Positions 26,381 to 33,483 of a stretch of DNA of 36,789 bases are shown here, piece after piece. Both the position numbers and the translations under genes were made by a program. The stretch is from positions 1 to 36,789 of the IMG/VR virus record IMGVR_UViG_3300031645_000004; one strand, 5' to 3'. The stretch comes from a virus. A model generated the notes under the pieces. The model was not told the DNA's origin and searched no databases. It saw only the letters and a program-made list of their open reading frames with translations. Every line of letters starts with the position of its first letter. Position 1 is the stretch's first letter.

Positions 26381-26570
26381 TGTTTAGAGAAATACCCATT
26401 ATTTCAGGGAGGTAAAGCCTCTCATAAGAAATAGCCGGTACGGAACGTCTTCAGCGGACGCAAGGTAAACTTTTCGGAGGATCTCACAGGTGAGATCTCA
26501 TGCTCCTCAAGTAAACCTAGCTACCCGCCATGACGTTCCGTACCGGCCCAGAGATGAATAATCAGTAAAC
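26381..26570 (+). ncRNA. Structured RNA module 4 with a long rod
   Basis: Outer stem TTATTTC / GAAATAG (26399-26405, 26428-26434), inner stem GGGAGG / CCTCTC, loop TAAAG, bulge ATAA. The rod starts CCGGTACGGAACGTC and closes with GACGTTCCGTACCGG (26435-26449, 26532-26546; 15 bp perfect) and contains GATCTCAC / GTGAGATC. Upstream GAAATA can also pair with TATTTC, excluding the outer stem. The end motif is ATCAGTAAAC. Its first 46 bases match module 5 with one difference. Confidence 0.8.
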
Positions 26571-26593
26571 AAAGGAAAGAGAGTAACAAATTA

Positions 26594-26788
26594 TGTTTAG
26601 AGAAATACCCGTTATTTCAGGGAGGTAAAGCCTCTCATACGAAGTAGCAGATCATACGCCCGAACATCCAACCGTCCTAGGTATGTGAGTACACGCCGTC
26701 TAGGTCTTCGACCTTGCACCGGCGTACACACAAATACCCAGACTTCTGGATGCTCGGCTCCTGATCTGCAGTAAGAAGAATCAGTAAA
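26594..26788 (+). ncRNA. Structured RNA module 5 with a rod
   Basis: Outer stem GTTATTTC / GAAGTAGC (26611-26618, 26641-26648), inner stem GGGAGG / CCTCTC, loop TAAAG, bulge ATAC. Rod: GCAGATCA / TGATCTGC (26647-26654, 26762-26769) then CCGAACATCCA / TGGATGCTCGG with one mismatch. The end motif is ATCAGTAAA (26780-26788). The tRNA begins 11 bases later. Confidence 0.8.
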
Positions 26789-26799
26789 CATAACAGTAA

Positions 26800-26875
26800 G
26801 GGTGTATAGCTCAGTTGGTAGAGCCGACCGCTCATAACGGTCTGGTCCCAGGTTCGATCCCTGTTGCGCCCACCA
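26800..26875 (+). tRNA. tRNA with anticodon CAU (Met, or Ile2 if modified)
   Basis: A 76-base cloverleaf: acceptor GGGTGTA / TGCGCCC with two G-U pairs, D arm GCTCAGTTGGTAGAGC, anticodon stem GACCG / CGGTC with loop CTCATAA, T arm with loop TTCGATC (one stem mismatch), discriminator A and encoded CCA. CAU could read AUG, or AUA if C34 becomes lysidine. It lies between RNA modules 5 and 6 and would be released from the same transcript. Confidence 0.95.
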
Positions 26876-26889
26876 GTAACAAAGTTAAA

Positions 26890-27085
26890 CCATTTAGAGA
26901 ACGTACAGTTAGTTCAGAGAAGTAAAGCTCCTCATACGAATTAGCTGGCACACGTTTAGTCTACTCTATCTCCAGGTAATTTGGCTCCCGATCTCACTAT
27001 GTCTTCGACATCTATTCATCGAGATGCAAAATAACCTGGCTTCCGAGTAACTAAACTGTGCCTGCATAAGTGAAAAATCAGTAAA
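26890..27085 (+). ncRNA. Structured RNA module 6 with a long rod
   Basis: Outer stem AGTTAGTTC / GAATTAGCT (26907-26915, 26938-26946; 9 bp with G-U), inner stem GAGAAG / CTCCTC with one mismatch, loop TAAAG, bulge ATAC. Rod: GGCACA plus TTTAGT / ACTAAACTGTGCC (26947-26960, 27050-27062), with an inner CCAGGT / ACCTGG. The end motif is ATCAGTAAA (27077-27085). Confidence 0.8.
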
Positions 27086-27100
27086 TGGTAAGCACGAAAT

Positions 27101-27170
27101 CTACTCCTCCTAACCTAAACAAGCTGTTGCCTTGATCGAGCAATGAAGGCTGGGGTTAGGAGGCGAGTAG
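27101..27170 (+). ncRNA. Terminal rod hairpin lacking the UAAAG module
   Basis: CTACTCCTCCTAACC (27101-27115) pairs with GGTTAGGAGG and AGTAG (27154-27163, 27166-27170), all 15 bases paired around a two-base bulge. It resembles the rods of the modules but has no TAAAG domain before it, so it may be a truncated seventh unit. Confidence 0.65.
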
Positions 27171-27193
27171 ACTCGGAAGAAAGTCTATTTTTT
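27168..27193 (+). terminator. Terminator of the RNA array transcript
   Basis: Stem TAGACT / AGTCTA (27168-27173, 27182-27187) followed by six T plus one. It would end a transcript running through the Sm-like gene, six modules and the tRNA. Confidence 0.75.
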
Positions 27194-27225
27194 AACAACT
27201 AACCTATCACACTAAGGAGAACATC

Positions 27226-27615
27226 ATGTACAAACAAGCCGCACAACTGAAGCTACGGTTCGATTCCAAAGTAGGACAAATCACAGCAGAAGATCTTTTC
27301 GACCTACCTCTTACCTCTAAGAACAAAGCCTGCCTCGATGATATCGCTAAGGGTCTGCATCGTGAGATTAAAGACGGTGAAGAAGAAAGCTTTGTTGTCA
27401 GCAAGTCTCGTGGCAATGCTCTATTAGAGCTCAAGTTCAATATCGTTAAAAGTGTTATTGCAGACAAGATCGAAGCAGCTCAGGCAGCGCAGAACAAAGC
27501 TGAGACAGTAGCTAAGCGTACCAAGCTTATGGCTAAGATTGCTGAGAAGCAGGATTCAGCTCTTGACGAGAAATCACTTGAGGAGTTGCAGGCTGAGTTA
27601 GCTGCTACTAAGTAA
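27226..27615 (+). CDS. Conserved phage protein of unknown function, coiled-coil C-terminus
   Basis: A 129-aa protein of a type I recognise from large phages by its start (MYKQAAQLKLRFDSKVGQ) and LFDLPLTS; function unknown. Residues 30-80 are globular (CLDDIAKGLHREIK, EEESFVVSKSRGNALLELKF) and ~80-129 are a long Ala/Glu/Lys helix, probably coiled coil (QAAQNKAETVAKRTKLMAKI). AAGGAGA precedes the ATG. It is 30 bases upstream of the next gene and likely co-expressed. Confidence 0.8.
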   Translation: MYKQAAQLKLRFDSKVGQITAEDLFDLPLTSKNKACLDDIAKGLHREIKDGEEESFVVSKSRGNALLELKFNIVKSVIADKIEAAQAAQNKAETVAKRTKLMAKIAEKQDSALDEKSLEELQAELAATK

Positions 27616-27645
27616 CTATTAATAAAAATTTCTGGGGGGGGAACT

Positions 27646-29667
27646 ATGCCAAACTTCGACACTTTTAGAGATGCAGTACACGTTCAGTTTACTAAGATGG
27701 CTAAGCTAGAGTTGTTTCAAACTGAAGTGGATAAAGACAAATTGTGGGAGACGTACTTGGCTAGTTTCCCTGCCGGCACTAACCCAATCTACAAAGAGCG
27801 TACTAAGCATGATTGTACGTGTTGTAAACAGTTCATTCGTGCTTGTGGCAGCGTTGTAGCTGTAGTTGACAACAAGCTGGTATCCATTTGGGATATCGAA
27901 GTAGACGGCTTCTTCCAAGAGGTAGCTAACGCTATGTCTGCTCTGGTTAAGTCCTACCTCATCAAGAATCTGTATCTGCACGATGTCCGAGCACTTGGTA
28001 ACAAGGCAACTCACCAGGAGCTAGAAGGAGGTGAAGTCCTTACTTGGAGTCACTTTTACTTTAAGCTCCCTACAAAATTTATAGCCACAGGCGATACGCT
28101 AGGCTCTAAGTTATCTGAAGCTCGTAGCACTAAGGACGTATTTAAGCGGGGAGTCTCTGAGATCTCTGATACATCAATTGCTATAGTAATTGAGTTGATT
28201 AAGCAAAAGGCTATCTACCGTGGTGAAGAGTTCTTAGGCATAGTAAAAGCTTTTGCTGAGGAAAAAGCAGTGTTTAATATGATCAGTAATCTAGTAGAGC
28301 GGGATATCTTCTGCTGGTTACGTTCTATGTCTATAGGTGGTGCAGCTGCACGAGTACGTAATACATCTATTGGTACATTGCTAGTGGATCTTTCTTCTGG
28401 TATGGAACTGGATGCAGCAGTTCGCTTGTTTGAGAGCAAGGTAGCTCCATCGAACTACAAGCGTCCTACTTCAATAATTACGAAGAGCATGATTGAAAAG
28501 GCTGAAAAGACAGTCAACGAGTTAGGCATTGGTGCATCTCTACAACGGCGCTATGCAATCATGGAGGACATCAACGCTACCAATATCCTTTTTGCTAACC
28601 GATCAGCTAAAAAGATTATGAATCCTTTTGAGGAACTCAAGCATGAGGTTCCTACCAATATCAAGAGCCTTAACAAGGTCACTGAGATTGGTATTGAGGA
28701 GTTCATTAGCACGGTACTGCCTAAGGTCAACAGTGTAGAGCTAATGTTTGAGAACACTCACGAGAACAACTTAGTGAGTCTCATTGCTCCTACAGATCTG
28801 ACTGCTCCGAACATTTTCAAGTGGGCTAACAACTACACTTGGTCTTATGCAAATGAAGTGACTGATTCAATCAAGACTCGGGTCAAAGCTGCTGGAGGTG
28901 ATGTTGGTGGTGTATTACGTTTCTCTATACAGTGGAATGAGAAGAAGGATAACCAAGATGATCTAGATGCACATTGTCTGGAGCCTACAGGTGGTCTGAT
29001 CCACTACCGTAATAAGGGATGCCGGCATGAGTCTTCTGGTATGCTGGATGTTGATATTCAAGATCCAGGTCAGAACATTGCCGTAGAGAATATTACGTAC
29101 AATAACAAAAGTAAGATGCCTGAGGGTGATTACTCCTTCATGGTTCATAACTATTCCAAGCATGGTGGAAAATCTGGCTTTACTGCTGAGATCGAATTTG
29201 ATGGTAAGATTCAAACTTTCTACTATCCTAAGCCTCTACGTAGCTCCCAGAAAGTTAAGGTAGCTATTATTAATTTGAGTGCTTCTGGCGTGTTCTCGGT
29301 AGGTAAGTCTCTTCCAGAGGCTAACGCTTCTAAAGAGCTGTGGAATATTCCTACCCATCAGTTCCACAAAGTATCAGTTATGATGCACTCACCTAATCAC
29401 TGGGATGAGCAGGGAGTTGGTAACAAGCACTTCTTCTTCATGTTAGAGGGTTGTAAGAATGATGAGCCTTCTCGTGGATTCTACAATGAGTTCTTAGATG
29501 AGCGACTTAGTGAGCATCGCAAGGTGTTTGAAATGTTAGGTTCTAAGATGAAGACAGCTCCATCCGAGAATCAGCTCAGTGGGTTAGGCTTCTCATCTAC
29601 ACAACGTAATCATGTCTTCGCTAAGGTAGAGGGTACATTCTCACAGACCTTGAAGATCTTGTTTTAA
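27646..29667 (+). CDS. Large conserved phage protein with DUF2135/YfaP-like domain
   Basis: A 673-aa protein. Residues ~55-70 contain CTCCKQFIRACG, a possible metal site. Residues ~425-540 resemble DUF2135/YfaP-type beta domains: VLRFSIQWNEKKDNQDDLDAH, LIHYRNKGCRHESSGMLDVD, then NITYNNKSKMPEGDYSFMV. Such domains occur beside von Willebrand A and TerD-type proteins, but no MIDAS motif is seen here. The rest is unassigned. The ribosome site is a run of eight G (27634-27641) rather than AGGAGG. The protein lies between two RNA-rich zones. Alternatives include a tail or an internal virion protein. Confidence 0.7.
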   Translation: MPNFDTFRDAVHVQFTKMAKLELFQTEVDKDKLWETYLASFPAGTNPIYKERTKHDCTCCKQFIRACGSVVAVVDNKLVSIWDIEVDGFFQEVANAMSALVKSYLIKNLYLHDVRALGNKATHQELEGGEVLTWSHFYFKLPTKFIATGDTLGSKLSEARSTKDVFKRGVSEISDTSIAIVIELIKQKAIYRGEEFLGIVKAFAEEKAVFNMISNLVERDIFCWLRSMSIGGAAARVRNTSIGTLLVDLSSGMELDAAVRLFESKVAPSNYKRPTSIITKSMIEKAEKTVNELGIGASLQRRYAIMEDINATNILFANRSAKKIMNPFEELKHEVPTNIKSLNKVTEIGIEEFISTVLPKVNSVELMFENTHENNLVSLIAPTDLTAPNIFKWANNYTWSYANEVTDSIKTRVKAAGGDVGGVLRFSIQWNEKKDNQDDLDAHCLEPTGGLIHYRNKGCRHESSGMLDVDIQDPGQNIAVENITYNNKSKMPEGDYSFMVHNYSKHGGKSGFTAEIEFDGKIQTFYYPKPLRSSQKVKVAIINLSASGVFSVGKSLPEANASKELWNIPTHQFHKVSVMMHSPNHWDEQGVGNKHFFFMLEGCKNDEPSRGFYNEFLDERLSEHRKVFEMLGSKMKTAPSENQLSGLGFSSTQRNHVFAKVEGTFSQTLKILF

Positions 29668-30191
29668 AACGCCCTCTCTGCCTCTGAGAATTATCCTAAT
29701 TACTCATGCACACTTACGAGGAGTCAGCACTGGATACGAGTCTGTCCTACTGCTTGCTTATTGAGGACTCAACGGTTGGTACTTACGTTAGTACCCTGCT
29801 AGGTGATTAGGAGCCTAGTAGCTTTTAGTTGGTGCTGAAAAATGTAGCGAAGCCTACTGGTCTAGGTAAATGAAGAGTCCTACCACATCTCTGCTAGCGG
29901 CTGTTAACTCAGTGAGACTAGAGTCTGCAATAGCTGTTGCAGAACTAAGTATATGACGGTAGGGGGGACGAAAGGGCCTCTTAAACACAAGGCCAGCAAC
30001 TAATTATCTTACCTACCAAGTCGTAGGAAAAGGAACGGAATCGTTGTAAAGCGATTCTAGCTAATCTACTAAGTCTCTGATGAGTGTATAGGGTTCGATT
30101 CCCTTCAGGGTTTTCCTGTCACGTGGTGTGAATTAAGGCTTAAGACCGGAGGTTTGAATCCTTCCGCTTAGTAGTTTATTTAGGAGACGTA
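29668..30191 (+). ncRNA. Gene-free RNA-rich zone with tRNA T-arm-like motifs
   Basis: 524 bases without a credible ORF but full of hairpins: GGTAC / GTACC (29778, 29791), CTGCAA / TTGCAG (29925, 29937), CCTAC / GTAGG (30012, 30023), GAATCG / CGATTC around a loop ending TAAAG (30038-30057), an AGGAAAA / TTTTCCT pair (30025, 30111) and CTACTAAG / CTTAGTAG (30066, 30167). Two B-box-like sequences, GGTTCGATTCC (30092-30102) and GGTTTGAATCC (30151-30161), resemble tRNA T arms, the second directly before the 3' strand of the CTACTAAG stem. No normal cloverleaf could be built. It may be a large structured RNA or decayed tRNA genes. Confidence 0.55.
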
Positions 30192-30428
30192 ATGTCAGAC
30201 ACAATCATAGTCTGTAAAGACGAAGCTCTCGTAGAGGAGCTTAACGAAGCTACCCCAGACAACGTTAAAGTTGTTGGTCTTGTAGGTGCTGGTCATCTGC
30301 AAAATGCAGAAGCAACATTCCTTTTACAGGCACATGAATATCAACTAGCCCCTTGCCGAGCCTATGTCGAAGGCCTGGGTAAGAAGACTCGTAGACGAGG
30401 CCAGCGACAGGCTTACAATAACTATTAA
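30192..30428 (+). CDS. Unknown 78-aa protein with basic C-terminus
   Basis: No family recognised. The N-terminal half is acidic (CKDEALVEELNEATPDN); then VVGLVGAGHLQNAEATF; the C-terminus is basic (LGKKTRRRGQRQAYNNY), suggesting nucleic-acid contact. AGGAG lies seven bases before the ATG. The next open frame on this strand, from 30651, is in the same phase, and no other stop lies between them. Confidence 0.65.
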   Translation: MSDTIIVCKDEALVEELNEATPDNVKVVGLVGAGHLQNAEATFLLQAHEYQLAPCRAYVEGLGKKTRRRGQRQAYNNY

Positions 30429-30650
30429 CAATTATGGGCTAGAGGCGGTCTTGTTATTCCTGGTACCAGGATCACCAAGAACGGCGACTCTTATAAAGCG
30501 GATATAACTCAGGGGCAGGTACCAAGAACTGAGGGAAATAAGTGTAGCGAGGTTCGACTCCTTGCCTACCCTCTCATTCACAGGGGCAGACTAGATCGTT
30601 TCATAACCTTTACAAAGTTAGTTGAAGCCTCATCTTTAGTACTGCGTAAA
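30429..30650 (+). other. Gap with T-arm-like motif and in-phase open frame
   Basis: 222 bases. It holds CTTG(..)TCCTG-GTAC-CAGGA(..)CAAG, a two-tier hairpin at 30450-30479, CTCAG / CTGAG (30508, 30527) and the T-arm-like GCGAGGTTCGACTCCTTGC (30547-30565), followed by CTACCC. Upstream GGGCAGG could pair with CCTACCC except for one base, but the enclosed segment (59 bases) is too short for a full tRNA. At the same time the phase of the flanking genes has no stop for 74 codons. Coding by read-through and a structured RNA are both possible. Confidence 0.4.
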
Positions 30651-31109
30651 ATGCATTCTGATCTTGACACATTGCCTATTGCAACCAATCTGCGTTACCC
30701 CTACATACACAGCTCTCTGTGCCCTGTATGCCGTACTGACACCATTTTATACAAAGGCATTCCAGTCACGTTCAAGTATTCTCCAGTAGAACCTTCAGCT
30801 ATTCTTGACACAGTATATGAGTTGATAATGCAGCCTAATGGTGAAGTTACTATTGACTGGGCAGGTGAATTAGATGTGGATGGTGATAAGTTTGAGGATG
30901 CTATTATGGGTTATGTACATGATGGTGGTATGTGTGGTGGGATGAATCCTATACTAGGTCGGAAGTTAAAGACTGGTGTGCCTCAACCAGATTCTATCTG
31001 CCTTAATGCTATTAAAAAAGCTGCTATGCAGGCAAAGAAGAAGTTCAACTTTACCCCTGGACCATGCTATGTCCGAGTCTTTAGTAGACACTCCTTCTAC
31101 CTTAGGTAA
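30651..31109 (+). CDS. Unknown 152-aa protein with CPVC motif
   Basis: No family recognised. CPVCRTDTILYKG (~24-36) may be part of a metal site; later GYVHDGGMCGGMNPI and ICLNAIKKAAMQAKKKFNF. No ribosome site is visible before ATG 30651, and there is no in-frame ATG, GTG or TTG between it and TAA 30426, so translation may depend on coupling, read-through or an unusual start. A terminator follows. Confidence 0.6.
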   Translation: MHSDLDTLPIATNLRYPYIHSSLCPVCRTDTILYKGIPVTFKYSPVEPSAILDTVYELIMQPNGEVTIDWAGELDVDGDKFEDAIMGYVHDGGMCGGMNPILGRKLKTGVPQPDSICLNAIKKAAMQAKKKFNFTPGPCYVRVFSRHSFYLR

Positions 31110-31186
31110 ATCTATTACTGCTAGTATTGCTGAACCACCTAGTAGTTACACTGGTGGGTGTGGATCGCCTAGAGACTGTTAAACGT

Positions 31187-31224
31187 AAGAAGCCCAGACA
31201 GTAATTTGTCTGGGCTTCTTTTTT
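31187..31224 (+). terminator. Strong terminator between convergent operons
   Basis: A 14-bp stem AAGAAGCCCAGACA / TGTCTGGGCTTCTT with loop GTAATT, then TTTT. It ends the rightward transcript two bases before the stop codon of the leftward terminase gene and may serve both sides. Confidence 0.9.
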
Positions 31225-31226
31225 AG

Positions 31227-32816
31227 CTATTGTGAACAGGTAAAGTTCAGCATGTTACTAATGACTCTGCAACAGAACCATCCGAACACCATGCTATGTA
31301 AGATGTCGTCTGGCTTGGTAGGATACCTACGCCAGACACGCCTACCTTTCCCTAATTCCTCACCGATGACCTCTTCTTTTATAGCCAAGAGATCGTTTTT
31401 AAAGGGTTTGAAATCTTCCCAACAACAAGTTCTAACTTCTTTCTGGCGCATTGCCATGATAAAACCATCAATCATAGTTGTGCGGTTTACTGTATAACGT
31501 TGAGCTGCTTCGTCCCAGTTATAAGGTTTACTCTGCTCCGTGTACATGACTGGAATAACACGAACACCAGGCACTAGGGCAGCTAACTGACTCATCGCGA
31601 AGTTACCACCACCATGATCACCGAACACCATAGTTAGTTTAAAGCGATTAGCATGGTAAGCAATATTTTCAACGTGCTTAGTAGGCTCACCACCTGAGTA
31701 TATCTTGTTAAAAATGTTCCAGAATTTCCCACGCTCAGGCCATATAGCGTAAACACTGAGTGTTGTTCTACTTGTACCGTTACCTCCACCACCCCCCCAA
31801 TCAATACCTGCTACTAAGTGAGCAGCACCAGTCGAGTTGGCAGGGGATCTAATGTCTTCCATGCGAAGTCCAGGAATACACATATCCTGTAGTAATTGAT
31901 CCGTGATAGGTGAGTCACCTTCACCTGAAGGCAATCCCATGACTTCGTTGTTAAATTTATATTCTGGGTAGTTCTCTAATTTATAAAGAACCCCATCCCA
32001 TTTACTCTGTGTGCAGCAATGTAGTGGTAGTACAATCTGAGGGATATGAAAGCCGTCGTAAGCTGCCTTTTCCCCAGGAGTGTTGAAGTCTTGCCACTGA
32101 CCTGTGTAGGTATCAAGAGCTTTGCCACATTTTTTACAAATCAATCCATACTTACCAATACAATCCGTATCAGGAATATTCCATTTTTTACAACCAGTGC
32201 ACTGGATAATCCACTCTTTCTTAGTAGACAAGGTCCAGAAGTATTCTAAGGTTGATATTACTGTCTTAGAAGTACCCGCGTATCGGTAGCGAGGTTCTTT
32301 TGCGGCCGACAGACACTCTTCTGCATCAATTATTGCATCATAAAGAATGTCCTGGACTTCATCTAAATAAAAACGGAATCCTGTTTTACCCCGGATACGG
32401 TCAGCAGAATCAGAGAAGTAGGATAGTATAATCTCAGCAAAGTTATCAAAACGCTTATGAAAGACATTGTTAATAACATACTTAGATTTCATAAGTGTAT
32501 TATATACAGCTGGGCTATGTAGTAGAAATGGATCGAGCTTAGAGGTCGAGAAACTGGATGTCTGAGCACTAGACGCATTGGCGTATATGATGGGTAGGTG
32601 AGGAGTAGTTACAGCCTCACAGATCATGTCAGCGCCCATAGTGACCGTCTTAGAAACCTGACGACCAGATTTCATCAAAGACCGATCATACGGACTATTA
32701 AATATGTCCACAAACATAGGGTACTCTCTTAAAGAGTAGTCGTCTCCCATGAATTTAAGGACACTCTGAGCTAAGTCAGAGGTGTATATATTGTCAAGTG
32801 TTACTTTGTTAGCCAA
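31227..32816 (-). CDS. Terminase large subunit
   Basis: A 529-aa packaging motor. The ATPase has a Walker A-like GRQVSKT (51-57), Walker B FYLDEVQD (149-156) and the coupling segment YAGTSKT. A zinc-ribbon insertion lies at C206-x2-C209 and C227-x2-C230. The RNase H-like nuclease has VAGIDWGGG (Asp 339), VFGDHGGGN and a late acidic residue near KPDDILHS. It resembles GpA/large-phage-type terminases. The start codon is TTG, with AAGGA five bases upstream. It is the last gene of the leftward operon 34500-31227, with 16 bases to its neighbour. Confidence 0.93.
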   Translation of the reverse strand: MANKVTLDNIYTSDLAQSVLKFMGDDYSLREYPMFVDIFNSPYDRSLMKSGRQVSKTVTMGADMICEAVTTPHLPIIYANASSAQTSSFSTSKLDPFLLHSPAVYNTLMKSKYVINNVFHKRFDNFAEIILSYFSDSADRIRGKTGFRFYLDEVQDILYDAIIDAEECLSAAKEPRYRYAGTSKTVISTLEYFWTLSTKKEWIIQCTGCKKWNIPDTDCIGKYGLICKKCGKALDTYTGQWQDFNTPGEKAAYDGFHIPQIVLPLHCCTQSKWDGVLYKLENYPEYKFNNEVMGLPSGEGDSPITDQLLQDMCIPGLRMEDIRSPANSTGAAHLVAGIDWGGGGGNGTSRTTLSVYAIWPERGKFWNIFNKIYSGGEPTKHVENIAYHANRFKLTMVFGDHGGGNFAMSQLAALVPGVRVIPVMYTEQSKPYNWDEAAQRYTVNRTTMIDGFIMAMRQKEVRTCCWEDFKPFKNDLLAIKEEVIGEELGKGRRVWRRYPTKPDDILHSMVFGWFCCRVISNMLNFTCSQ

Positions 32817-32832
32817 AAGAATCCTTCAGTAG

Positions 32833-33480
32833 CTAGTAGGGTTTATACAGAGTGCATCCTACTAACTTACGAATCATAATATTACGAGGGGTATCCTCAA
32901 GTAAAGCGTCCAACCCTTTAGTATCAGGTGTAACTGAGTCTAATTGCTCTGAAATAGTACGAGCCTGTTCAACTACTGCTCTAATATCAGAGTCTTTTGT
33001 ATCCCAACCCCGAATACCATTAAGATTATCAAGCATCTCTCTAGCAAAATCTAAGCTTTTAGGTAGAACAATCCAACCATGATATTTACCAACTCCAGCT
33101 ACGTATCCTGGAATCTCGCCAGTGAACACTATGTCTTTTGCCGCCAAATCTTCTTGAGAGGCTAGAATAATGTCTATTATGTAGGGTAATGACCAGTATA
33201 TTTCTTCAATCTGTGGGGGCTGAGTTACATCCATGACACAATGATTATGGCAGAAAGCATGCACTATCTTCTCAAAAGCTCTATTATCTGTAGTTGATAA
33301 CAGAGCATTTCCAGCTAATGCTTGAATAGCTAATACTTTATCCTTACTAAGATCATCTTTCATAGATTTATCTAACATACGAACAAGAGTCTCTGGTTCC
33401 CAAGTAAGCCATGCTTCATCTGAGAAGGAGGAGTCTAGGTATCTATATATCTCAAAAGGGGTAGATTCCAGAATATCCAT
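32833..33480 (-). CDS. Unknown 215-aa protein, terminase operon
   Basis: No family recognised. Mostly helical, acidic, with conserved-looking VFTGEIPGYVAGVGKYHGW and a Cys/His cluster HAFCHNHC. It lies between the terminase (16 bases) and the 338-aa gene (3 bases), so it is translated in one operon and may take part in head assembly or packaging. The ribosome site is weak, consistent with coupling to the gene upstream. Confidence 0.75.
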   Translation of the reverse strand: MDILESTPFEIYRYLDSSFSDEAWLTWEPETLVRMLDKSMKDDLSKDKVLAIQALAGNALLSTTDNRAFEKIVHAFCHNHCVMDVTQPPQIEEIYWSLPYIIDIILASQEDLAAKDIVFTGEIPGYVAGVGKYHGWIVLPKSLDFAREMLDNLNGIRGWDTKDSDIRAVVEQARTISEQLDSVTPDTKGLDALLEDTPRNIMIRKLVGCTLYKPY

Positions 33481-33483
33481 GGA

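Noticed and set aside
25911-27085. CRISPR array
   Set aside because: Units are 85-195 bases, irregular, with paired variable stems and no short identical repeats with spacers; no cas genes beyond Cas4-like nucleases are seen.
27646-29667. TROVE/Ro60-type RNA-binding protein next to the RNA array
   Set aside because: Size and position suggested it, but no MIDAS (DxSxS) motif or Ro-like repeats could be found; the recognisable domain is DUF2135-like.
30078-30085. Hammerhead ribozyme core (CTGATGAG)
   Set aside because: No matching GAAA core and cleavage-site stems were found around it.
29793-30110. tmRNA
   Set aside because: ACCCTG/CAGGGT could pair at tmRNA-like distance, but no 5' tRNA-like D region, tag frame or CCA end was found.
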